The notes beneath the pieces were generated by a model, which saw nothing but the letters and a program-made list of their open reading frames with translations, made no database searches and had not been told where the DNA came from. Below are positions 7,824-13,850 of a stretch of 33,621 nt of DNA, piece after piece; the first letter of the stretch is position 1, and each line of letters begins with the position of its first letter. Source of the DNA: SZUA-430 sp034440175 (lineage in GTDB: Bacteria; Pseudomonadota; Alphaproteobacteria; Micropepsales; Micropepsaceae); NCBI GenBank assembly GCA_034440175.1, contig JAWXBO010000031.1, forward strand, positions 1 to 33,621, given 5' to 3'. Position numbers and translations under genes: made by a program.

Positions 7824-9592
7824 CAGACCAAAATCTTTCCCGCTTCACTCACCTTCGCCTCACCAACCGCATCATTGAGAATCATCTCATTATGCGCCGC
7901 TCCCGACGGTATCATGGGGTAGCAGTTCTCAGTCTGATCGACAACGCAATCGAACAGCACCGGCCTGTTCACATTGATCATCTCTTTGATTTTGTCATCC
8001 AGCTCATCCGGCTTCGTCGCCCGAATGCCAACGGCGCCGTAGGCTTCGGCCAGCTTGACGAAATCCGGCAACGCCTCGGAATACGAGTGCGAATAGCGCC
8101 CGCCATGCAGCAATTGTTGCCACTGACGCACCATCCCCATATACTTATTGTTGATGATAAAAATCTTGATCGGCAAATCGAACTGCACCGCCGTCGACAG
8201 CTCCTGCATCGTCATCTGCACGCTGGCCTCGCCCGCGATGTCGATCACCAGCGCGTCGCGATGCGCGACCTGGATACCAACTGCGGCCGGCAAGCCATAG
8301 CCCATCGTCCCAAGCCCGCCCGATGTCATCCAGCGGTTGGGCTCCTCAAACCGGTAATACTGTGCCGCCCACATCTGATGCTGACCCACTTCGGTCGAGA
8401 TATAAGTGCTGCGGCCCTTGGTCAACTCGTACAAGCGCTCGACAGCATATTGCGGCTTGATCACCTCTGCAGACGGCTTGTACGCCAGACAATTGCGCGC
8501 CCGCCAGCCTTCGATCTGCATCTTCCACGCGCTCAGCGCCGCGCCATCGGGCTTCAACTGCTTGGCACGCCACAACCGGATCATGTCCTCAAGCACATGC
8601 GCCGCATCACCGACAATGCCGACCTCGGCGCGCACAGTCTTGTTGATCGACGACGGATCGATGTCGATATGAATCTTCTTCGAGTTCGGCGAAAACGCGT
8701 CCAGCCGCCCCGTCACCCGGTCGTCAAAACGCGACCCGATGGCGATCATCAAATCGCAATCGTGCATGGCAAGATTGGCCTCATAGGTGCCGTGCATCCC
8801 CAACATGCCCAGCCACTGTCTGTCCGATGCCGGATAAGCGCCAAGCCCCATCAAGGTCGACGTGATCGGATACCCCGTCAGACGCACGAACTCGCGCAAC
8901 AAATGCGACGCCAGCTTCCCCGAATTGATCACGCCACCACCGGTGTAAAACACCGGACGCTTGGCGGCCGCAATCATCTCCACCGCCTGCTCTATCTTCT
9001 TCAGATCGCCCTTGATCCGCGGCTGATAGGTTTTGTGCCGGATATTCGTCGGCCCCACATAAGGCGCCCGCTTGAACTGCACGTCTTTGGGGATATCGAT
9101 CAACACCGGCCCCGGCCGCCCGGTCGTGGCGATGTAGAACGCCTCGTGCATTATCCGCGCCAGATCGCGCACATCGCGCACCAGCCAGTTGTGTTTCGTA
9201 CATGGCCGCGTGATCCCAACGGTGTCGGCCTCTTGAAACGCGTCCGTGCCGATCAAATGCGTCGGCACCTGCCCCGTGATGCAGATCAGCGGAATGGAAT
9301 CCATCAAGGCATCGGTCAATCCGGTGACGGCATTCGTCGCCCCCGGCCCCGACGTCACCAACAGCACCCCGGGCTTCCCCGTCGAGCGCGCATAGCCTTC
9401 TGCCGCATGCGCCGCGCCCTGCTCATGGCGCACCAGAATGTGCTGAATGCCGTCGTCCTGAAACAGCGCGTCATAGATCGGCAGGACCGCCCCACCGGGA
9501 TAGCCAAAGATATGGTGAACCCCATGATCCTTGAGCGCCCGGATCACGATTTCGGCGCCCGTCAGGTCCTGTTGCGTCGCTGTCAAACTCAT
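7823..9592 (-). CDS. ilvB: Acetolactate synthase large (catalytic) subunit
   Basis: This ThDP-, FAD- and Mg-dependent enzyme condenses pyruvate with pyruvate or 2-ketobutyrate, the first common step of branched-chain amino acid synthesis. From the ATG at 9592 it has 589 residues. Motifs in order: GYPGGAVLPIYDAL with HEQGAAHAAEGYAR (catalytic Glu in VRHEQ), TSGPGATNAVTGL, GSRFDDRVTG (FAD site) and the ThDP motif beginning GEASVQMTMQEL and ending at NNKYMGMVRQWQ. An ATG at 9610 in frame directly abuts the U tract of the leader terminator and has no ribosome binding site, so 9592 (GAGAG about 8 bases upstream) is preferred. The canonical GDGS of the ThDP motif reads GEAS here, a common variant. 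Expression is probably attenuated (see the leader at 9664-9714). Confidence 0.96.
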   Translation of the reverse strand: MSLTATQQDLTGAEIVIRALKDHGVHHIFGYPGGAVLPIYDALFQDDGIQHILVRHEQGAAHAAEGYARSTGKPGVLLVTSGPGATNAVTGLTDALMDSIPLICITGQVPTHLIGTDAFQEADTVGITRPCTKHNWLVRDVRDLARIMHEAFYIATTGRPGPVLIDIPKDVQFKRAPYVGPTNIRHKTYQPRIKGDLKKIEQAVEMIAAAKRPVFYTGGGVINSGKLASHLLREFVRLTGYPITSTLMGLGAYPASDRQWLGMLGMHGTYEANLAMHDCDLMIAIGSRFDDRVTGRLDAFSPNSKKIHIDIDPSSINKTVRAEVGIVGDAAHVLEDMIRLWRAKQLKPDGAALSAWKMQIEGWRARNCLAYKPSAEVIKPQYAVERLYELTKGRSTYISTEVGQHQMWAAQYYRFEEPNRWMTSGGLGTMGYGLPAAVGIQVAHRDALVIDIAGEASVQMTMQELSTAVQFDLPIKIFIINNKYMGMVRQWQQLLHGGRYSHSYSEALPDFVKLAEAYGAVGIRATKPDELDDKIKEMINVNRPVLFDCVVDQTENCYPMIPSGAAHNEMILNDAVGEAKVSEAGKILV

Positions 9593-9610
9593 CTTCAGAC
9601 TCTCGACCAT

Positions 9611-9635
9611 AAGAAAAGGCCCCGTCAGGGCCCTT
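9611..9635 (-). terminator. Attenuator terminator hairpin in the ilvB leader
   Basis: On the minus strand AAGGGCCC (9635-9628) pairs with GGGCCTTT (9622-9615) in an 8-bp stem with one G-U pair and a 5-base TGACG loop; T9617-T9611 then read TTTTCTT. It sits after the leader ORF and just before the ilvB start, the position expected for the terminator of a transcription attenuator. Confidence 0.75.
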
Positions 9636-9663
9636 GAATACGCCACCTTTCCTTGAGACCCGG

Positions 9664-9714
9664 TTAGGTCCAAGAATCAGCGGCGCCGCCTACTACAAGC
9701 ACAAAATTCCACAT
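9664..9714 (-). CDS. ilvB operon leader peptide (16 residues)
   Basis: The ORF reads MWNFVLVVGGAADSWT then TAA. Codons 5-8 are GTG CTT GTA GTA, a run of Val-Leu-Val-Val, the amino acids made by the operon, so the ribosome would stall here when charged tRNA-Val or tRNA-Leu is scarce. GGAA lies about 9 bases before the ATG. The end of the ORF (TTCTTGGACC) can pair imperfectly with GGTCTCAAGGAA just downstream, giving the pause hairpin, and a terminator follows at 9635-9611. Leader-peptide attenuation of ilv operons is well established in enteric bacteria. I did not resolve the antiterminator pairing. Confidence 0.75.
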   Translation of the reverse strand: MWNFVLVVGGAADSWT

Positions 9715-9745
9715 TCACACAGTTTCCAGCAAGATTATTACGAAA

Positions 9746-9774
9746 CACCTACCAATTTTGCTGCACTGCGTCAA
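9746..9774 (-). promoter_or_regulatory. Candidate sigma70-type promoter of ilvBNC
   Basis: TTGACG (9774-9769) and TAGGTG (9751-9746) are 17 bases apart on the minus strand. The -35 box is good and the -10 weak. Transcription would start near 9739, about 25 bases before the leader peptide, which fits. It is back to back with the vapB promoter at 9790. Confidence 0.45.
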
Positions 9775-9789
9775 GGGGGCGGGTGAAGT

Positions 9790-9818
9790 TTGAATGCCAT
9801 AAAAAGTTATGGTATTAA
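9790..9818 (+). promoter_or_regulatory. Promoter with overlapping operator of the first toxin-antitoxin pair
   Basis: TTGAAT (9790-9795), 17 bases, TATTAA (9813-9818). Within the spacer TGCCATAA (9795-9802) and TTATGGTA (9807-9814) form an inverted repeat matching at 7 of 8 positions, a likely site for the antitoxin's DNA-binding dimer. The -10 box ends 7 bases before the ATG at 9826, so the transcript would begin at or next to the start codon (leaderless). Confidence 0.6.
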
Positions 9819-9825
9819 TGCTGGC

Positions 9826-10035
9826 ATGGAAAACGAAATCAGAAAAATCACCGTCCACGTCCCCGCCGCCCTCCTGGAAAGCGCCCAAGCCGAAACCGGC
9901 GAAGGCATCACCGAAACTGTGCGCAAAGGGCTTGAGATGTTAAGGCGCGCGCGCGCCTATAAGGAACTCGCAAAGTTGCGTGGGAAAATAAAGTTCGATC
10001 TTACGCTGGACGAAATTCGGCATGATCGGCGATGA
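9826..10035 (+). CDS. VapB-type antitoxin, ribbon-helix-helix-like
   Basis: The 69-residue protein starts at the ATG at 9826. A TTG at 9790 is also in frame but coincides with the -35 box. Residues IRKITVHVPAALLESAQAE form the beta strand and first helix of a ribbon-helix-helix-like DNA-binding domain. GEGITETVRKGLEML forms the second helix. The basic C-terminal tail (RGKIKFDLTLDEIRHDRR) would wrap around and inhibit the toxin. There is no Shine-Dalgarno, in keeping with a leaderless message. Its stop overlaps the toxin start by four bases (ATGA). Family naming is by fold and context; the exact antitoxin family is uncertain. Confidence 0.8.
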   Translation: MENEIRKITVHVPAALLESAQAETGEGITETVRKGLEMLRRARAYKELAKLRGKIKFDLTLDEIRHDRR

Positions 10036-10406
10036 TCGCAGCCGACACTTCCTCTCTCGTTGCATTTCTCCAAGGTGAAAGCGGACCCGACCTCACGATG
10101 ATCGAAGCCGCGGTAGACGGTGGCCAATTGCGCTTGCCCCCGGTCGTTGTCACGGAACTGCTGAGCTACCCCAAGGCGGGCCCGAAGATAACTTCCGCTA
10201 TTGGAGGCTTTCTGCAACTCGATACTTCTGATGGCTATTGGGAGCGCGCTGGAGCGACGCGTCGAATAGTCCTGGCCCACGGTTTCAAGGCACGTGTCGC
10301 CGACGCGCTCATCGCCCAATCTTGCATCGACAACAGTGTTTCGCTTATTACACGCGACAAGGACTTCCGCCATTTCGCCAAGCACTGCGGGCTCATCCTG
10401 GCCTGA
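10032..10406 (+). CDS. vapC: PIN-domain ribonuclease toxin (VapC type)
   Basis: The 124-residue protein has the acidic residues of a PIN nuclease: Asp5 (MIAADTSS), Glu42 (VVVTELLSY), Asp91 (VADALIAQ) and Asp109 (TRDKDF). VapC toxins cut RNA, often initiator tRNA or 23S rRNA, when freed from antitoxin. The start overlaps the antitoxin stop (ATGA), which couples their translation. The last 14 bases overlap the convergent miaA gene's 3' end. It appears intact. The RNA target cannot be read from the sequence. Confidence 0.88.
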   Translation: MIAADTSSLVAFLQGESGPDLTMIEAAVDGGQLRLPPVVVTELLSYPKAGPKITSAIGGFLQLDTSDGYWERAGATRRIVLAHGFKARVADALIAQSCIDNSVSLITRDKDFRHFAKHCGLILA

Positions 10407-11313
10407 GCGCGCCCTCAATCACCGCCAGCATCTCACCGGCCTCGCTGCGCTCCACAAAAGTCCACTGCGGCATCTGATGACGAAACCAGGTCATCTGTCT
10501 CTTCGCATAGCGCCGCGTATCGACAACCGCCTGCTCGACCGCCGCCTCCAGTGTCACCTCTCCCCGAAGATGCGCCATCAATTGCGGCACTCCCAGCGCG
10601 CGTGCGGCAGGCAATTCCGAACCAAGCGCCCCCAACGCCCTTACTTCCTCCAGCGCCCCTTGCGCCATCATCACCTCGAACCGCCGCACGATCCGCGCCA
10701 ACAGCCAATCGCGATTGGGCTTCAGCACAAACCGTGCGAGCCTGCCCGTCAACACCGGCGTGCCTTTCAGCAACTGCCACTCGGCCAGCGACTGCCCTGT
10801 TGCCTCGATCACTTCCCATGCCCGCACCAGACGCTGACCGTCGCCGGTGTTCAACCGCTCAGCCATAACCGGATCGCGCCCGCGCAACTCGGCGTGGAAG
10901 CGTTCGTTCCCAAGCGCCGCCAATTTCTGTCGCGCCTCGACACGTATAGACGCGTGGATCTCCGGGATCGGCGATAACCCATTCAACAACGCCGCAAAAT
11001 AGAGCCCGGTCCCGCCCGTCACAATCGGTAGCAGTCCCTTTGATCGCGTCTCTTCCAATGCCAGCCGCGCCGCCTCAAGCCAGCGGCCAACCGAATACGG
11101 CTCGAACACACTCACGAACCCATAGAGATAATGCGGTGCCCGCGCTTCCTCTTCCGGCGCCGGCCGCGCCGACAGGATCGGCAACTCGCGATAAATCTGC
11201 ATCGCGTCCGCATTGATCACCGCGCCGCCGAGTTTCTCGGCCAGCATCAACGCCAACGCTGACTTGCCGCTGGCGGTCGGCCCTGCAATAAGAATGGCGT
11301 CCGGTCTATTCAA
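10393..11313 (-). CDS. miaA: tRNA dimethylallyltransferase
   Basis: MiaA transfers a dimethylallyl group to A37 of tRNAs reading UNN codons. The 306-residue protein has the P-loop GPTASGKS (about 10-17), DAMQIYRELPILSARP, the GGTGLYFAALLNGLSP loop, and the RRYAKRQMTWFR motif near the C-terminus, all diagnostic. The start is a TTG preceded by GAGGG six bases upstream; no in-frame ATG fits. It runs divergently from serB (29 bases apart) and overlaps the vapC 3' end by 14 bases. Assignment is firm. Confidence 0.95.
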   Translation of the reverse strand: MNRPDAILIAGPTASGKSALALMLAEKLGGAVINADAMQIYRELPILSARPAPEEEARAPHYLYGFVSVFEPYSVGRWLEAARLALEETRSKGLLPIVTGGTGLYFAALLNGLSPIPEIHASIRVEARQKLAALGNERFHAELRGRDPVMAERLNTGDGQRLVRAWEVIEATGQSLAEWQLLKGTPVLTGRLARFVLKPNRDWLLARIVRRFEVMMAQGALEEVRALGALGSELPAARALGVPQLMAHLRGEVTLEAAVEQAVVDTRRYAKRQMTWFRHQMPQWTFVERSEAGEMLAVIEGALRPG

Positions 11314-11342
11314 CGCAAACCCTCGATTCGATTGAAGCGCTC

Positions 11343-12212
11343 ATGGATTATAGATTGGTTCTGACCGCAGCGCTGGGCGCTTTGGATGACGTCAGTGTCG
11401 CGTCCACCTCCGCAGTGATGGGCACAACGCCGCATTGGCTGTCACCCGGAACCGCGTGCGAATTTCGCACCCTTGACCTCACAATTATCCAGCGTGTGCA
11501 CCAAGCGCTTGGCTCAGCCCCCGTCGATGCCAACATTGTCCCCGCAACCGGCCGCCGCAAACGATTGCTGCTGGCCGACATGGACTCCACCATCATCAGC
11601 TGCGAGTGCATCGACGAAATCGCAGACTTTGCCGGCGTAAAGCCCCAGATCTCAGCCATCACCGAACGCGCCATGCGCGGGGAAATCGAATTTGAAAGCG
11701 CCTTGCGCGAACGCGTGGCGCTGCTCAAAGGCCTGCCCGAATCCACACTGGGCAAGGTCTACGAAACCCGCGTGCAGTTGAACCCCGGCGCCAAAATCCT
11801 GGTGGCAACAATGACAAAAGCCGGGGCAACCGCCGCTCTCGTCTCCGGCGGCTTCACTTATTTCACGTCGCGTGTTGCCGAAGCTGCGGGTTTCGCACAG
11901 CATCGTGCCAACGAACTGGGCCTGACCAACGGCAAACTCGACGGCACGGTCCGCGAACCCATCCTCGGCCGTGAGGCCAAGCGTCAAACCCTGCGCGACC
12001 TCGCCAACCAGAGTGGAATAGCACTCAGTGACACAATGGCCATCGGCGACGGCGCCAACGATCTCGACATGATCCGCGAGTCGGGATTGGGCATCGCCTA
12101 CCGCGCCAAACCCGTCGTCGCTCAAGCCGCCCACGCAAGGCTGGACCACAGCGATCTTTCCGCCGCACTTTATCTGCAAGGCTACCGCGAGACGGAGTTG
12201 GTTCTGGCATAG
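11343..12212 (+). CDS. serB: Phosphoserine phosphatase
   Basis: SerB removes phosphate from phosphoserine, the last step of serine synthesis. The 289 residues comprise an N-terminal regulatory-type region (about 1-75) and a HAD-superfamily catalytic domain. The nucleophile motif ADMDSTIISCECIDE has Asp79 and Asp81. VSGGFTYF supplies the motif II Ser, and GDGANDLDMI is motif III with the metal-binding Asp residues. Downstream GLGIAYRAKPVV and ALYLQGY match SerB. The gene is divergent from miaA. A 145-bp palindromic repeat begins 8 bases after its stop and may act as its terminator. Confidence 0.95.
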   Translation: MDYRLVLTAALGALDDVSVASTSAVMGTTPHWLSPGTACEFRTLDLTIIQRVHQALGSAPVDANIVPATGRRKRLLLADMDSTIISCECIDEIADFAGVKPQISAITERAMRGEIEFESALRERVALLKGLPESTLGKVYETRVQLNPGAKILVATMTKAGATAALVSGGFTYFTSRVAEAAGFAQHRANELGLTNGKLDGTVREPILGREAKRQTLRDLANQSGIALSDTMAIGDGANDLDMIRESGLGIAYRAKPVVAQAAHARLDHSDLSAALYLQGYRETELVLA

Positions 12213-12219
12213 CGGCGCT

Positions 12220-12364
12220 CCCCTCACCCTTTTTTCGGAAGGCCGAAAAAAGACCCTCTCCCGCAAGGGGAGAGGAAGAGGAGCGATGCTGAAAATATAG
12301 GTTATTCTTCCTCTCCCCTTGCGGGAGAGGGTCTTTCTTGCACTTCGCAAAAAAGGGTGAGGGG
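12220..12364. repeat. Composite nested palindromic repeat between serB and the Hsp70 gene
   Basis: Outer arms CCCCTCACCCTTTTTT (12220-12235) and its exact complement (12349-12364) enclose a second perfect inverted repeat of 30 bp (12250-12279 with 12306-12335) around a 26-base loop. Each inner arm is itself a small palindrome (CTCTCCC, GCAAG, GGGAGAG). The element fills the whole intergenic space. It resembles dispersed intergenic palindromes of alphaproteobacterial genomes. Its right end supplies the Shine-Dalgarno of the Hsp70 gene. Confidence 0.9.
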
Positions 12365-12369
12365 ACTTC

Positions 12370-13626
12370 ATGCGCGCAGCAGGATTTGATTTCGGAACTT
12401 CCAATTCGGCGATCGGCATCGTCAAAGACAACGCCGCCACGCTCGCCCCCGTGGAGGGCGCCTCGACGATGATCCCCACCGCCGTCTTCTTCGACTTCGC
12501 GGATCGCGACACGCCCCACTATGGTCGCGATGCCGTCGACGCCTATGTCAACGGCAACGAAGGCCGCCTGATGCGCGGCCTCAAGACCATTCTCTCAACC
12601 TCGCTGATCAACGAACGCACCGTCCTGTCAAAACGCGCGATCCCGCTCACTGATGTCATCGCCATGTTCTCGCGTCGCCTTCGCCTGAAAGCCGAAGAGG
12701 CCATCGGCGCCCCCATCGACGCGGTAGTCCACGGCCGCCCTGTCCGCTTTGTCGAAGGCGACGACGCCCTCGACACCCGCGCCGAAACCACGCTGGCCGC
12801 CCTCGCCCGCCAGGCCGGCTACACCGAAGTCTCGTTCGTCTACGAACCGGTGGCCGCCGCCGCCCAATACGAACAGTCAGCCACCCGCGAAGAGCTCATT
12901 CTCGTCGCTGACATCGGCGGCGGCACCTCGGACTTCTCGATCGTGCGCATCGGTCCTGATCGCCGTGCGCGCCCTGATCGTCGCGACGACATCCTCGCCA
13001 ACACCGGCGTTCGCGTCGGCGGGACTGACTTCGACCGCAATCTTTCGATGAGCAACGTCATGCCGCTGCTGGGTCTGGGCGGCGAGCTGACGACCAAACA
13101 GCTTCCCATGCCGCGCTCGACCTTCGCCGACCTCTCATGGTGGCCCACGATCAACCTCTGCTACACCCCAAAAATCCTGCGCGAAGCCCGCGAGATCAAC
13201 CGCCTTGCCGTCGAACCCGAAAAGACCGAGCGCCTGCTCACGGTTCTCACCAAGCAATTGGGCCACCGCATTGCCTTCGAAGTCGAAGCAGGCAAAATCG
13301 CACTCACCGACGCCGAACGCACCAACATCGCCCTGCCCTTCGTTGAGCACGGCTTGAGCGCCAGCGCCACCCGCGACGAATTTGACGAGACGCTCTCCAG
13401 CGAGCTCACCCGCCTGCGCCTCGCCATCTGGAATTGCCTGGCGCTGGCCGGCATCGATGCGGAAAACATCGACACCGTCTTCATGACGGGAGGCTCCAGC
13501 CGCGTCCCCGCAATCGAAGCCGTCCTCACGGAGGAAATCCCCAATGCCAAAATCAAACGCGGCGACGATTTTCTTTCCGTTGCCCTGGGTCTAACCCTGG
13601 AAGCGCAGCTGAGGTATGGAAGCTAA
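12370..13626 (+). CDS. Hsp70/actin-fold ATPase of the YegD type
   Basis: The 418-residue protein has the three ATPase signatures of the Hsp70 family: GFDFGTSNSAIGIV (phosphate 1, about 5-18), VADIGGGTSDFSIVRIG (phosphate 2, about 180-196) and MTGGSSRVPAIEAVL (adenosine loop, about 375-390). It ends there, so the substrate-binding domain of DnaK is absent, as in the putative chaperone YegD. The middle (about 220-330) matches no DnaK lid or peptide-binding segment. GAGGGG seven bases before the ATG is the ribosome binding site and lies in the arm of the repeat at 12220-12364. Family is confident; client and function are unknown. No DnaJ or GrpE partner is nearby. Confidence 0.88.
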   Translation: MRAAGFDFGTSNSAIGIVKDNAATLAPVEGASTMIPTAVFFDFADRDTPHYGRDAVDAYVNGNEGRLMRGLKTILSTSLINERTVLSKRAIPLTDVIAMFSRRLRLKAEEAIGAPIDAVVHGRPVRFVEGDDALDTRAETTLAALARQAGYTEVSFVYEPVAAAAQYEQSATREELILVADIGGGTSDFSIVRIGPDRRARPDRRDDILANTGVRVGGTDFDRNLSMSNVMPLLGLGGELTTKQLPMPRSTFADLSWWPTINLCYTPKILREAREINRLAVEPEKTERLLTVLTKQLGHRIAFEVEAGKIALTDAERTNIALPFVEHGLSASATRDEFDETLSSELTRLRLAIWNCLALAGIDAENIDTVFMTGGSSRVPAIEAVLTEEIPNAKIKRGDDFLSVALGLTLEAQLRYGS

Positions 13627-13632
13627 CCACAA

Positions 13633-13673
13633 CCCCTCACCCTTTTTTGCTTTTCGCAAAAAAGGGCGAGGGG
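13633..13673. repeat. Palindromic repeat after the Hsp70 gene
   Basis: CCCCTCACCCTTTTTTG (13633-13649) and CAAAAAAGGGCGAGGGG (13657-13673) pair at 16 of 17 positions around a 7-base loop. The ends are the same as the outer arms of the element before the Hsp70 gene, so that gene is flanked by related repeats. It could also end transcription. Confidence 0.88.
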
Positions 13674-13694
13674 TGGCGCCTTTCAAAAAATCAA

Positions 13695-13763
13695 TGTCAT
13701 CCCGGATCGCTGACTTTTCCAACGAAGCTCGGCTTCGGGAAAAGTCAGCGATCCGGGATGACA
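13695..13763. repeat. Perfect 26-bp inverted repeat (69-bp palindrome)
   Basis: Bases 13695-13720 are exactly complementary to 13738-13763, and the loop contains another small palindrome (CGAAGC TCG GCTTCG). The ends begin TGTCATCCCGG, a motif typical of dispersed REP-like elements. It lies in the convergent gap between the Hsp70 and peroxidase genes and is followed on the plus strand by CTTTTT, so it may terminate transcription. Confidence 0.88.
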
Positions 13764-13804
13764 GTGCTTTTTGGATTCTTTGAGTCCGGACGGCGCAAAG
13801 ATAG

Positions 13805-13835
13805 AGCCGGGCGGCGGAACTTCAACCGCCCGGCT
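13805..13835 (-). terminator. Hairpin after the peroxidase gene, possible terminator
   Basis: AGCCGGGCGG (13805-13814) and CCGCCCGGCT (13826-13835) form a perfect 10-bp GC-rich stem with an 11-base loop, 16 bases past the stop of the large peroxidase gene. There is only a weak T-rich stretch beyond it, so intrinsic termination is plausible but not certain. Confidence 0.5.
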
Positions 13836-13850
13836 GCGCCACTTCAATGA

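Noticed and set aside
7892..9637. A very long open frame on the plus strand opposite ilvB (over 580 codons)
   Set aside because: It is antisense to a certain gene, is rich in Arg, His and Pro as expected for a shadow frame in GC-rich coding DNA, and has no recognisable domain.
9592..9673. An N-terminally extended ilvB starting before the leader terminator
   Set aside because: The extension would be translated through the terminator hairpin, has no ribosome binding site and overlaps the leader peptide ORF.
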